A DNA stretch of 64,000 nt, taken from Arcuatula senhousia (Eukaryota; Mollusca; Bivalvia; Mytilida; Mytilidae). Made by a program: the position numbers and the translations under genes. The notes below the pieces were generated by a model that made no database searches, had not been told where the DNA came from, and saw nothing but the letters and a program-made list of their open reading frames with translations. Shown here one piece after another: positions 45,976 to 58,013 of the stretch. Location: positions 1 through 64,000 of the forward strand of contig CAXARO010000949.1 in NCBI GenBank assembly GCA_963971305.1. Reading direction: 5' to 3'. Position 1 is the stretch's first letter, and each line of letters begins with the position of its first letter.

Positions 45976-46560
45976 CCCTATGGACATATCAGACCCATTG
46001 GCCCCAAAGAGGTTCATCACCCAGTCATGCCTTTTATATCACTCAGTCCTGCTCTAAGGAACTCTATGGACATACCAGACCCAGTATCTCAACTCTGAGG
46101 CCCCTAAGAGGTTCATCACCCAGTCACGCCCTGCATATCTCCCAGTCCTGCTCTATGGAACTCAATGGACAAATCAGACCCAGCATCTCAACTCTGAGAA
46201 CCCTAAGAGGTCCATCACCCAGTCACGCCCTGCATATTCACCCAGTCCTACCCTATAGAACTCTATTTATTTATTAGACCCAGTATATCAACTCTGAGGC
46301 CCCTAAGAGGGTCGTCACCGAGTCACGTCATGCAAATGACTCAGTCCTGCTCTATAGACCTCTATGTATATATCAGACCCAGTATATCAACTCTGAGGTC
46401 TGTACTAGATTCATCACCTTGTCACAGCCTGCATGTCACTTAGTCCTGCTCTATAGACCTCTGCACATATCAGACCCAGTACATTAAATCTGAGGCACGT
46501 AATAGGTTCATCATCTAGTCACGCCATGCATTTCACCTAGTCCCACTCATAACAGTTGGG
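45976..46560 (+). repeat. 99-bp satellite, distal part, about 6 decaying copies
   Basis: It continues the 41840 array. Units become diverged towards the right (GTACTAGATTCATCACCTTG, then TAATAGGTTCATCATCTAG), as expected at an array edge. Confidence 0.85.
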
Positions 46561-46569
46561 ACTAAATTG

Positions 46570-46840
46570 TTATCATCTTGTCCGTCTGACCATCCGGTAA
46601 AATTTCTCCGAAGAGATTTGTTCGGCCGGTCGACCATCTACTTCCTGTTTTCCAAGTCGACTTAGACATGGGAAATTATTCAGATTTTTCGGCTTCTACT
46701 AAAGAGAATGATTTCCTATTTGGTACACAGCTTTAGCCTGATGAGTTGTACTGTGCCTCTTTTCAGGTCAGGTCAGTCAGATTTTTCCGAGTCGACTTAC
46801 ATATTTAGAAATTTTCGTAACACATCCCATAGAAATTATT
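46570..46840 (+). repeat. Diverged CTACTTCCTGTTT repeat copy
   Basis: It has CCGTCTGACCATCCGG, CTACTTCCTGTTTTCC, AAGAGAATGATTTCCTATTTGG and GAGTCGACTTA, related to 970-1230 and 21840-22150. Confidence 0.5.
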
Positions 46841-46859
46841 GAGCAGAATGTCGGGTTTT

Positions 46860-47240
46860 GTTGCATAAAGTGCTTACCCTTTCGGAAACACATGAATTCA
46901 CTATTATTTTTTCATTTTGTGTTGCTGATTGTAATTAACTGTTTTTTGTTTTTTTTTTGTAGTATTGTTGGCTTTACATTTTTCTGGTTCTAGAAAGTTA
47001 TGTATTGTAAGGTGGACACGCTTTGTTCAAAAATCGTTCGCAACAGCTAAAATGGTTGAACTTTATGCCAAAAAATACGAAAGCCAATTGGGCTCATTTT
47101 GGTAATCTAAAAATTATTTTTTTGCGTTATAACGCGCTTTTAATAAATTTTCCCGTTAAAACTAGCTACTATTCCGTAATAACGCGTTATTTTTGCGTAA
47201 TAACGGATTACTCGCAAAACTTTCATAGACTTTGACAGAG
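46860..47240. other. AT-rich stretch with ATAACGC words
   Basis: No gene. TTATAACGCG, GTAATAACGCGTTATT and GCGTAATAACGG occur close together at 47120-47215 and form a partly palindromic cluster. Confidence 0.4.
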
Positions 47241-47900
47241 CTTAACAAATTAAGTAACATCATTTTTCTTTGCTATCTTCAGTCTCTTCAAATATTAAAT
47301 AGAATTATACTCTTACTGGACGACATCAGGGACATGCAGCATGGGTATACTTATAGAGAGTCCTAGTTTTATCATTTATCCATAAATACCAATTATAAGA
47401 GCAACGGACACATTGTAGACTGAACTGTAATTTCATTGCAAAAAGCGATATTACATTTCACACTTTATTGCAAATCGGATTGTCATATTTAACGCAATTT
47501 GCAATAACAATGTATGCTTTGGTGTAATGTTTCTACATAGCTACAGCATATACATTGTACTTGCTGTTTTCAGATTATGATGTGTGGTTCGGTCAACTCA
47601 CACAAGGTACGAACAAAACAAGATAAAGTAACATCATCTTTTTCTGTTCTATCTTATATTAGCTTTAGATCAAACGTCTCATCTATTTTTACTGATCGAC
47701 ATCAGGAACAGCAGGGGTATACTTGGAGAGCATTCGTTTTAACTTGTTATCCGTACATATACTAATTAGAGGCAGCAAAGGACAATATATATTTATATAG
47801 ACTAAACTATTATCCATACATACTAATAAGAGGCAAAGGGCAATTAATATAATCGCGTAAATCGCGTTATTATATTTCATACTTCGTATACCAATCGTGA
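47240..47900 (+). repeat. Local diverged duplication, about 370-bp spacing
   Basis: AAGTAACATCATTTTTCTTTG ... GACATCAGGGACATGCAGCA ... TTATCCATAAATACCAATTA at 47250-47400 recurs in diverged form at 47625-47770, with a third partial piece at 47810-47860. Confidence 0.6.
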
Positions 47901-48600
47901 TGCATCGTAGACCCATTGTATCAAACACAACGTCGTACAGCCATCATATAACTTCGTTTCTCCTACAGATCTAATTCTCGACTAATTTCGTAACAACTTC
48001 GTAATCTGTCCGCAGCTACTCGTATGTGTTACTTTTTTAATCGCTTATCCATCGGTTCTAATCGTATACCCTTTGGTTTTGATTTTGATTTTTAGGAAGT
48101 TCGGGACTAATTTCGTACGAAGTTGAAATTTTTACATTCGTGTGTCCATCGTATGTCAACATCGGGACAGTGTAACAGTTATGAGCTTTTAGATCAGTTA
48201 ATGTAGATACTTGATCTTCATTTGAAACTTTCATTTATAAAATACACTAATTGCCAATACCTTTATGTAAAACTTACTATATATTAAACTAAACGATCTC
48301 ACATATTTTGCATACTATAAAATGGAGTTTGATACAAACAAATATGAGCATTATTTTAAGACATATAATCTATCAATTTTGCACGTTTCTAAAACTTAAT
48401 GAAATACACATATACATGAAAAAAAAAACACCTTCTAAAGTATGTAAGTGTCCGTACCAAAAACAATGACCCTTTACTAAACATATCTCAGTAATTTTCT
48501 ACATATACTTAAATTGTTTTTATATCGGCAAAAAATTGACAGCACGTTGAACAAAATGATAACAACATGAGGTGAGTTTTTTGTTTAGTTAGTTTAGTTT
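47900..48600. other. No gene seen
   Basis: AT-rich, with short frames only. Phrases like CTAATTTCGTA recur three times at 47980-48125, which suggests an old short tandem. Confidence 0.35.
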
Positions 48601-48603
48601 AAA

Positions 48604-48815
48604 CATATTTATTTAACCAGGATTGGGAAACAAGCTTAATGCTTCTATCTATCTCACTCCAGTTTACAGTTTGTGAGTGTGGCCTTTGTAAACGGCCCCA
48701 TCGACCCTAGTCTTATCGAACTTTACAAAGAGGTGGTTTTTAACGTGCATAGGGTATTGCTCTCCCCATACACGGGGCAACCTGCCGAGCTAGGATCGAA
48801 CCACGAACCTTGGTG
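48604..48815 (-). mobile_element. tRNA-derived SINE, 5'-truncated inverse copy
   Basis: The inverse reads GTGGTTCGATCC (B-box-like), CCCCGTGTATGGGGAGAGC, AATACCCTATGCACG, GCTTGTTTCCCAATCCTGG and AATAAATATG, matching 27343-27606 in order. The A box is missing. Confidence 0.8.
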
Positions 48816-48829
48816 AAAATAAACAATTT

Positions 48830-49280
48830 TGGTGTACTGCTAAATAAACATATATTCAAAAGAATTTTAGACAGCAAGCAATTGTAGGATTAAGCGTTAG
48901 CTTTCTTTTTTATTTAGAGATTATAAATGGTCAAGTATCCAGGTTACATTACGAAAGTTACCAATGTATAATTAATTTTTAAAAAAATAGAAAGTTAGAG
49001 AGCATTATTATGCATGACACAAAATCACAATATAAACATTGAAGTAAAACAAAGCCACAAGGGAACAGCGCTTTTATTGCTGTTCTTCATCCTAAAGTCC
49101 TCTAGTTTATCTCCTTCTTGAAACTGCATATTTCTTGAAAAATAATACTGAACGGTCGGTTTTTGTTTTAAATTTTAACAGTTTCTTCTGATGTTTTACA
49201 CTATATTCTTCTTATAATGTGAATTTTATATATATATTTTTTTAAATTGCAAAACTGTCTATGACTTTAAAAGGTTACAA
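48830..49280. other. No gene seen
   Basis: AT-rich sequence without matched repeats or exon-like frames. Confidence 0.35.
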
Positions 49281-49282
49281 AC

Positions 49283-50056
49283 AACAAGAGTTAACACCAA
49301 AGTATGTCTCGCCTGCCGACACCATCGGAATACCTAGTTATTCAACTACTTAGTATTCATTCATTAATTCTTGACATTTTCCTGTGGATTAACTAAAATG
49401 ATTCGAGATATCATAGTCATTGAGAAACAGACTAAACATAAAAGACTGAACTGAAAAAAAAAACAATATTTACAGTCATTTAGTGTAAAAATGATGTCAG
49501 GGTCGGATGACATGGTGACAGACACACAAACCCTTATCTAATTCATCAATATCCTAAATATCAGATGTATAGCTCTTATAACTTTCAAAAATTCATTTTC
49601 CACAAAAGTCTTATAAAGAGGTTTTCAGCCTGAAAAAATATCTAAGTTCACAGAGTCACTGGAGCGTTAAAATGCGATCAGAGTCACACGGCATGGTAAC
49701 AGTTGCGTCTACCATAACCTGAACTGTCTGTATACCAAATATCAGATGCCTAGCTATTATACTTTTTAAGCAGCTCATTTTCCACAAAAGTATTACAAAG
49801 AAGTTTTCAGCCTGAAAAAAGATCTAAGTTCACAGAGTCACTGGAGCGTGAAAATGGGGTCAGGGTCACACGGCATGGTGACAGTTGCGTAAACCATAAA
49901 CTGAACTGTCTGTATATCAAATATCAGATGCCTAGCTATTATACTTTTCCAGCAATTCATTTTCCACAAAAGTCTTACAAAAAAGTTTACGCCGTCGCGC
50001 CGCCGGAAAGTAATACCTATGTCTCGCCTTCCGCGACTATTCGTTGCAGGCGAGAC
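49283..50056 (-). mobile_element. GTCTCGCC-family element, compact complete copy
   Basis: Read on the minus strand, it opens GTCTCGCCTGCAACGAATAG and closes the hairpin with CGGAAGGCGAGAC. It then goes through TAGGTATTACTTT and CGGCGGCGCGACGGCG, then three units of about 180 bp, and ends GCAGGCGAGACATAC ... GTTAACTCTTGTT. The terminal CTCTTGTT is the same as in the AGCTCAC family. Confidence 0.8.
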
Positions 50057-50059
50057 AAA

Positions 50060-51290
50060 AACTGTTAATAGCGTTCCCTTGCAAGAGAAGATCCTCATTT
50101 TATATTCTCTAATACAAATTTTATATCTTATTTATGGGTCGAGAAATTCCTTGTGCTGTCCCATTGGTGCCTCTTTGCTTCTATAAAACTTACTCTAGTC
50201 TTTTACACCACACAGAAAAGAAAACATACGTCTAGTAATCTAAAAATATTAAATTTTCTATAAGTATTATTGTTTTATTGTCATAATTAATTAATTATAA
50301 TTAATCATCTCATGTTTGTTAAAATGACGTCACACGAGCATGCAAGGCCTGATATGGCCCAGGAAAAGCGATATCAAGCCATTTTGTTGGCACGGGAGGC
50401 CTGATATTGGCCATATCAGGACATTGGTCAAATATGGTTTGGACACTTCCGGCTGTTTTATCCGGGCATATAAACGCTAAATGTGTAATAAAACCCCGTT
50501 CCCACCTTAAAAAAATGAAACAACACAACCAAAGATTAATGGCAGCAAACTTAAGTAAGGCTGATTATATTTTTATACTTAAACGGACAACTAATTAAAC
50601 AATTATACTCGATCTGGCCAATCATAACTTCAAACTTCATATAATTATTTTTCCCAGGCATTTTTATTGTACACTTTTTAAACGCACTTCATCTGTTCCA
50701 GCATAGTTACATGTAATCGCTGTGACTAAAATATCCAACCATCAAAACACGTCCGTTAAGTTTGTTGAAATGTTGAAAAATACTGAGCATCATTTTTAAA
50801 TTTATTTACATCATAATACATTTTTGTACCAGGTCAGTGCATTTAATGAAACCAAGCGCAAATGTTTTATTGTGTTACAGTTTGCACAGTAACTTTGTTG
50901 AATGCTTACTTTAAAGAGAACCTAATTTGTTTCTCTAAATCAAACATTTAAGAATAAAATCAGTATTCAATTGCAAGTCATTTTGGTCTAAATCGTGAAC
51001 TCATGCAGCTTATGAAGGTTACATATAGTCATCGGAGAATGCATGCACTACTGCAAACCTAAATTAATGGTTTATGTATTGACACTCGATCGCTAAAATG
51101 CTATTTTTTTATTTGAAGACAAACGTATATTGATTATAGTTAGCTACATAATGATGTTTTTAATTAATAAGTACTATCGCAACTCACAACATGATTATAC
51201 ATCCCATTACAATGACTTAACTTGTTATATTGTTGATATTCTTAATTCAGCCTTGTAAATGAAGATACAAGTTATTTCCTCTAAAATCCA
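50060..51290. other. No gene seen; one imperfect hairpin
   Basis: AT-rich sequence. At 50346-50420, GGCCTGATATGGCC and GGCCATATCAGG face each other across about 50 bp. Nothing else could be matched. Confidence 0.4.
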
Positions 51291-51296
51291 CGTAAA

Positions 51297-51530
51297 ATGT
51301 GTTTATTTTGTCATAAAGAGAGAAATACATGTAGCCATTATGGTGCACCAAAAGAAGCAAAACCACCTCTTGTACGATAGCCTAATGATAAAAGGAATAT
51401 CTATGCTAAGATTTGTACATCTCAAAACCGAATATCACTCACGGTTATCATGTGTAATGCATCAACGAACGATTCAAAACAAAAAGCAAAGGATATTTTC
51501 TACTATAAACTACAAAACATCACTCAGTAA
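51297..51530 (+). pseudogene. Possible decayed exon with a CxxC motif
   Basis: One frame reads MCLFCHKERNTCSHYGAP and on to PLVR, a stop, then PNDKRNIYAKICTSQNR ... NASTNDSKQKAKDIFYYK to a second stop. The composition looks protein-like on both sides of the single nonsense codon. I do not recognise the family; CxxC with a later Cys/His could be a zinc-binding start. Confidence 0.3.
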
Positions 51531-51607
51531 GAGAACAGAATAAGGAATGATTCCGCAGATGTTATTAATGCCAAGATGGGAAATGATACCACATAATGAT
51601 ATTACAG

Positions 51608-53486
51608 AACAAGAGGCTCCCAGGAGCCTGAATCGCTCATCTGACATATGTGCCTGAAGTATAGGCTATTAGGCAAAATCTATTTGACATTGAGAGGGTT
51701 ATAAGTTTAAAAAGGGGACCATCTGACAATATTGTGGATCTTAAGGTGCTGATCACTTTTATCTCAATTAAAATTCAAAAATCTGTCACCCTTTTTGAGT
51801 TATTAGCAAAAAAAGGCAGTTTAACCCAATGTTCTATTTTTAGCCACAGCAGCCATGTTTTACAACCAATCAAAAATCCCCACATCAGTTCTATACACCT
51901 AATGCTAATAATCAACAAAACCAAGTTTGGTTCCAATTGGACTTGAAGTGTCAGTGGAGTTAAAGTTTTCAATGTAATGAGGAAATGCTGTTAAAATGTT
52001 CAATTTTGACGTTCTAAGGGCAATAACTCCTCAAAGGAAAGGTTCTACAACGTTGGCCCTATTACATATTTTGTAGATCTTGATGTGCTTAACAATATGC
52101 AATTTAAATTTCTCAAATATCTTGTATAATTTTCAAGATATTAAGCTAAACAGGTGCAAAATTTGCAAAAAATCCACAAAAAGGGCAATAACTCCTACAT
52201 GGGTCGTTGGATTTTCTTCAAAATTTCAGGGTAGGTAGATCTTGAGGTGCTGATCACTTTTGTTTTCCAATCAAAATTTTAAAATCTGTCACCGTTTTTG
52301 AGTTATTTGCAAAAAAACTGCCATTTACACCTACGTTCTATTTTTAGCCACAGCGGCCATGTTTTACAACCAGTCAAAAATCCCCACATCAGTTCTATAC
52401 ACCTAATGCTAATAAACAACTACACCAAGTTTGGTTCCAATTGGACTTGAAGTGTCAGTGGAGTTAAAGTTTTCAATGTAATGAGGAAATGCTGTTAAAA
52501 TGTTCAATTTTGACGTTCTAAGGGCAATAACTCCTCAAAGGAAAGGTTCTACAACGTTGGCCCTATTACATATTTTGTAGATCTTGATGTGCTTAACAAT
52601 ATGCAATTTAAATTTCTCAAATATCTTGTATAATTTTCAAGATATTAAGCTAAACAGGTGCAAAATTTGCAAAAAATCCACAAAAAGGGCAATAACTCCT
52701 ACATGGGTCGTTGGATTTTCTTCAAAATTTCAGGGTAGGTAGATCTTGAGGTGCTGATCACTTTTGTTTTCCAATCAAAATTTTAAAATCTGTCACCGTT
52801 TTTGAGTTAATTGCAAAAAACTACCATTTACCCCTATGATCTATTTTTAGCCACAGCGGCCATGTTTTACAACCAATCAAAAATCCCCACATCAGTTCTA
52901 TACACCTAATGCTAATAAACAACTATACCAAGTTTGGTTCCAATTGGACTTGAAGTGTCAGAGGAGTTAACGTTTTCAATGTAATGAGGAAATGCTGTTA
53001 AAATGCTCAATTTTGACGTTCTAAGGGCAATAACTCCTAAAAGGAAAGGTTCTACAACGTTGACCCTATCACATATTTTGTAGATCTTGATGTGCTTAAC
53101 AATATGCAATTTAAATTTCTCAAATATCTTGTATAGTTTTCAAGATATTGAGCTAAACAGGTGCAAAATTTGCTAAAAATCCAAAAAAAGGGCAATAACT
53201 CCTACATGGGTTGTTGGATTTTCTTCAAAATTTCAGGGTAGGTAGAGCTTGAGGTGCTGATTACTTTTACCCATGCCAGAATGTTTTACGACGAATCAAA
53301 AATCCCCACATCAGTTCTAAGCACCGAATGCTAATGAACAACCATACCAAGTTTGGTTTCAATTGGACGTATGGTGTCAGAGGAGTTAACGTTTTAAAAA
53401 GTTTACGGACGGACGACGGACGACGGACGGACGACGGACGCCAAGTGATGACAATAGCTCACATGACCCTTCGGGTCAGGTGAGCT
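51608..53486 (-). mobile_element. Complete AGCTCAC-family element, inverse
   Basis: It runs from AACAAGAGGCTCCCAGGAGCC to GGGTCAGGTGAGCT. Two core units (about 51966-52470 and 52471-52975) are almost identical over long stretches, showing recent unit duplication within the element. Next to the high end is GGACGACGGACGACGGACGG. Confidence 0.85.
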
Positions 53487-53489
53487 AAA

Positions 53490-54785
53490 AAGCATGAAGT
53501 ATGTATGATTAATGCAAATGGGTCACAGCTGCCAGAATTTGTGAAGAAAACAACATGCCGATATGGAACACATAAAACTTTTCATATAACAACAGGTTTT
53601 CCATTCCGAATGACAACGTCTGAATAAAGAGCACTCTAAAATGTTTGAGTAAGAAGAAGGGTAGATGCAGCAGTAGACCTTCGCGTACTACTGAAATCAA
53701 ATTGAAACAGGAATGATTATCTATATATACTATCAGAAAAAAAACCCCAACAAAATCTGATTCTGAATATCAAAGCGTCATTGGATAAAAAGTGAGACAA
53801 AATTAAGGAGGCACATCTGACACAATAGTACTTGAGCAGGTGCCTTTCAAAATTTTACTTTCCACATTAAATAAGCCTTTCAAAACTAATTTAATGACAT
53901 TTTCAATGTGTACTGATATCCAAAACTTGAAACAATTCAGGTGATTATACGACCTCATATATACTTTTTTAACTGGCTACGTTGGTTTATACAGTGTAAT
54001 GTGTATATCTCATTGAAAGGAAAAGAATGCCACAAACAAACGCTAAAAGACAACCAGAAACTTATGCAAGAAAATAATTCAATTTTAATTTTTTTCCAAA
54101 AAAAAAATTCTGAGGATCAAATCAGGTCTCCTCAAAAATAAAAGTTGTCGGTGCCTTAGTTGGTGGACCATGGCACAGCACGTCCAGAGCAGAAACCGAT
54201 AGAGAAAGATTGTCGGTTATGTATACTTTGTATACAATAAGAAAAAGTACCAATTGATAGATTGTGATATAATTACATGTAGTAACAAGACCTTAATCTC
54301 TAAAAGACACAACAAATTTTGGTAATATACACAGCGTTAAAGAAGGAAAAAAGCTCTACAGAGCTTACGTTTATTCTGTTTGTATTAACCCGACTTCAAG
54401 TAAAGTTTCTTAGTCTTAGTCTTAGGAAGACAAATATTCAAAAGAAATGTTTCTAAACCATTAAAGATAAAACCAGAAGACACTGCAGCATGAACCAGAA
54501 AATGTAAACATGACGAATAGAAATAAACGGTTAACACAGAGACATGTCTCATCTGTCGCAGCTGGACACAATATAAAATGAAGTTAAAAAATACCGGTGT
54601 TAAAAGTGATTACAGTGATTACAGTACTGGAATTTACTCTTAAAATTGATCTTTAATGATGCAAATGCAGCTGTATACCAAATATGTTTGGTGTACCATT
54701 ACTTGTTCACATTACACAGATATAAGAAAAACAAGAAAATGTGTCAAACAGACACGGTGCCCCGCCTTTATATTTATCAAACAGC
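53490..54785. other. No gene seen
   Basis: AT-rich sequence with short frames and no match to repeats elsewhere in the window. Confidence 0.35.
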
Positions 54786-54789
54786 TAGG

Positions 54790-54996
54790 TTATCTAATGA
54801 GTTCCACATCAAAATAAATTGTTTCAACAGATATTCCTTTTCGTGTAAAAAAGACTAAGTCACATTGATTCTTGTTGCACACTCCCATTTGTGTCTGCAT
54901 CTGATAATACCAAGTTGATGTCCTTTTCACTTTTACCTCACCGTTGTCATTGTACACATGATAGGTATTTAAGTCCGCAACCTCTATTGGTTTCAA
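54790..54996 (-). CDS. YqaJ-like exonuclease domain fragment
   Basis: The minus-strand frame contains the order typical of YqaJ-type phage/viral recombinase exonucleases: STWYYQMQTQMGVCNKNQ followed by CDLVFFTRKGISVETIYFD, then a stop. In the family, YYxQxQ forms part of the active-site helix and the CDF/CDL-VVxT strand follows. The upstream PD and ExK motifs are not in this frame. An AG at about 54984 could be an acceptor, so this may be a last exon of a spliced gene, or a remnant. Animal YqaJ proteins are often linked to mobile elements. No partner exon was found. Confidence 0.5.
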   Translation of the reverse strand: MKPIEVADLNTYHVYNDNGEVKVKRTSTWYYQMQTQMGVCNKNQCDLVFFTRKGISVETIYFDVELIR

Positions 54997-54999
54997 ATG

Positions 55000-56325
55000 T
55001 TGGAATTCAATTTTCCTTCAATTTAACACGCTTTTATTCAATCATTGTGTTAATTGATATTGAAACTAGCGCACATAATAATTAAACAACTCTTTTTGTT
55101 ACCAAAAACTAATATCATACCAGTTTACCTCAGTCAGTCAATGAAGAACACTAAAGCAAGTCAAAAAGTACAAATGTACTTAATTCGTTATCTTTAAATA
55201 AAGTATATAAATGAGTGTAGAATTTAAAATACGTCAGAACATTTAGTTGCTGTGTGGCTCTTGGATGTTTATTATAGAATAATTTTCCTTATACTTATGC
55301 TTTTGTTTTAGCAGGGGATACCATAAAGAATTGGTGTAGTCTATCACCCTAGGGCTACTGGAAATAAAGTTCAACTAAGCTTTAACCTTTTTTAATTAAT
55401 CCCAGAGGGCACCTATTATATATGAGGAAATAAAGATATTTCAAAGATGGTTTTTGCTCAAAAGCAAAAGGGACAGGTAATAAATGTATTTTAAGTTACA
55501 TTCAGTGTTCTAATTTTATAAGACATATTAAAATAGAATTGTTCAAGTATACATATGACATATTGTACATTGACAACAGACTCAATTTAAACTATAAATA
55601 GTTTAATATGCATAATGCTTTAAAAATATTACCTCTTTTTAGTTCATGTATGTTTTTAGTATTTTTTTAACCTAGACATTATGCTATCTAATATTATTTT
55701 ATTTTATTTCAGATTTGCTGTAACCAAATATGTATAACCCAACATCTATGCTGTAACACAGGATTTTCAGGAACCATTTTGTGGAAATTCTATTATTGTT
55801 TTATTTTGTCTTAAACTGACATCCATAAAAACAGACATTTTAAAAAGCTCTTCAACTGATAAACTATGTCTTGAATTAACAAAATCACATACTTGTTCAT
55901 GCCTAATTCTATTACAATTGTTACAGATTTCACTTTAAATTAATTAATATGTACATGTGAAAAAAGCAATATGAAACCATGAAATAAGATAACATACAAA
56001 ATAAAAAGGTATAGATTAAAAATATTTTAACCAAAAGAATGGTATGTGTTCTGAAAATTGATAACCAATAACTGCCTTGTGTGTTATATATGGACATTCT
56101 AGAGTTTTACCTCCTCTATTTTGAATGAAGCCTAGGAATCAGAATATTAAAAATAATAGTCTTTATGTCCTCAGTCCCTAGTGTGGTTTGGTTAAGGTGG
56201 TTTAAAAAAAGGTTACAGTTACAACTTTAATCCCAGAATAGGCAAAGATATATAGACTAAGAGTTCGTAGATCTCATCAAGATACAGGAGACTTCATTTA
56301 AGCATTAATAAGAATAATATCCAAA
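55000..56325. other. No gene seen
   Basis: AT-rich, with no long frames and no matched repeats. Confidence 0.35.
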
Positions 56326-56327
56326 GG

Positions 56328-56402
56328 ACATAATGCCCAATCATGGAGGGACGAACGGACCAGAACACTATGTGTCCCCTCCTTTCGTTGATGAGGCATA
56401 AA
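56328..56402 (+). repeat. Short hairpin remnant (ATAATGCCC ... GAGGCATAAAA)
   Basis: GGACATAATGCCCAATCATGG, GGGACGAACGGACC and GTTGATGAGGCATAAAA parallel 24004-24086. Confidence 0.55.
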
Positions 56403-56793
56403 AAGTATAGTGTGCAAAAGAAGATGTGCGTTTTGTTATTAGACTCGTCAGTGACGGTTGTATGCTCTTATATATTTTCGAGTACTGGAATATGTGTTGG
56501 AAAGACACAGTTTACATATTTCAAAAAATTGACAACGTTTGGCTATTTCTTTAAAAATTGATAAATTTATCTGTTTGGTCATTCTTGTAATATTTTTGGC
56601 TTCTGTTTTTATTTTATCAAATCTAATATTCTACCGGTTTTCCAAGTTTTTTACTCCTAGCGTGTCTGATGAAGGTTAATCCAGAAAAGCGCTTCACACG
56701 CAGTGAAATTTTGCTTTTGTACATTTATCAAAATCATTTCAATATGTGGATCGTGTCTTTCTGGCACATATTCCATATTCTTTCGTTTTTTAA

Positions 56794-57494
56794 TAGCGAG
56801 CATAGCTCGCAAGCAGGCACGAAGTGCCCGCTAGAGCGGAGAGCTCTACGGTATTTGTTTCCGCGAGAAATTTGCTAATGCTGATTTAGATTTTTTATGG
56901 TCCGGAAAGGGTAATTATTTTTACAGGTCCGGAGTGAATGTTAAAATAATTTATAAGAAAAGAAATAATGCTTAAAAAAATAATAAATTGCGCTTTTTAC
57001 AAGAAAATAATATTCTTAAAATAATAAATACACATAAGCTAGCTGCTCATTTCGTCTTGGTTATATGCACGTACGAAACTAACGTGTCTCGAAGCTTAAT
57101 CGCCCCATACCATCTCGCCCCAAAATAAGCAAATGGAAATATTGGAAATTAAATGATAGTGATAGCCCTGAATGTCGACATTTAGAACAAAAATATGAAT
57201 AAAAAAAATATATAAAAAAAGATTGTTAGAAATGGAAAAACTTGTTTACCAAATAAACTTCTGAATTTTGTGTAATTAAAATGAACCAAAGGTCGTGCAC
57301 TACAATGTTCGTCTGCTTCTGATTCTGAATATCCATCTTGAGTAGATGCCCGGAGTAGATCCAACACAAAAATAATTTCTGTCCAGTCATTCACACTTTT
57401 TGGTAAGACAAGGGTACAAAAACAAACAAGACTTTAAAGACAAAAATGTCCCTTTTAGCTATGCTCGCATTTAGGCAATGCCTAATCCATATTA
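56794..57494 (+). mobile_element. GCGAGC-family element with about 260 bp of extra sequence
   Basis: The ends match the family (GCGAGCATAGCTCGCAAGC; AGCTATGCTCGCATTTAGGC). Compared with the 19241 copy, unrelated DNA (about 57187-57449) separates CATTTAGAAC from TCCCTTTTAGC. That insert holds a 60-codon minus-strand frame (TEIIFVLDLLRASTQDGYSE in part) with a possible acceptor near 57394 and donor near 57232. Confidence 0.75.
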
Positions 57495-57499
57495 TTGGT

Positions 57500-57825
57500 A
57501 CGAAGGAAACGAACAGAAAACAAATAAAAAATATGTTTAGGCAAGTTACATGTTATAAAAAGTTTTTTTTATGTCCAATTGAAAATTGTAAAACAGGGAC
57601 GCAAAAGATCAGAGAACGATCATGCACATCAAAATAACAGAAGTACGTGTTAAATGAGTTTCGTTTGACCAAGACTCTTTTACCAAGTAAAAAAAATAGC
57701 AATTTATTAGATAAGTGTTGAACAAACACCAATTTGGTCGAATCCCAGGTATAGAGACTAACAACTGCAAATGTTAATAAAAAAAGAACGGAATTCCTGA
57801 GCACCCCACCGAGAGTAAAAAATTC
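57500..57825. other. No gene seen
   Basis: AT-rich; the frames lack good starts or known motifs. Confidence 0.35.
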
Positions 57826-57829
57826 TAAG

Positions 57830-58013
57830 TCCGCTCGCTAAACATCAAATAGGTAAGACACAGATCTGAAAACGCATCCCTACCTGAAGCTGCATACGAA
57901 ATATCAAAAGCCTAGGATTAATAGTAGCTGAGAAATCTGTTACGAAAAAAAGTGTGACGGACGGACGCCCGGCATTTCTATGTCCCCGCTCCGCTTTGCG
58001 GCGGGTGGACAAA
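57830..58013 (-). repeat. Terminal part of another GGACGGACG/hairpin family
   Basis: GTGACGGACGGACGCCC precedes TATGTCCCCGCTCCGC and GCGGCGGGTGGACAAAAA, which pair as a hairpin. The unit to the left ends GAAATCTGTTACG. Only one end is recognised. Confidence 0.5.

Noticed and set aside
36922..46020. The plus-strand endonuclease and minus-strand reverse transcriptase as halves of one inverted element
   Set aside because: The reverse transcriptase sits in satellite DNA with its own 3' tail and 5' truncation, so it is a separate insertion. Nothing shows an inversion breakpoint.
57553..57804. Minus-strand frame beginning like a signal peptide (LRNSVLFLLTFAVVSL)
   Set aside because: The first codon is GTG, not ATG. 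The rest has no conserved domain, and the region is AT-rich, where hydrophobic frames arise by chance.
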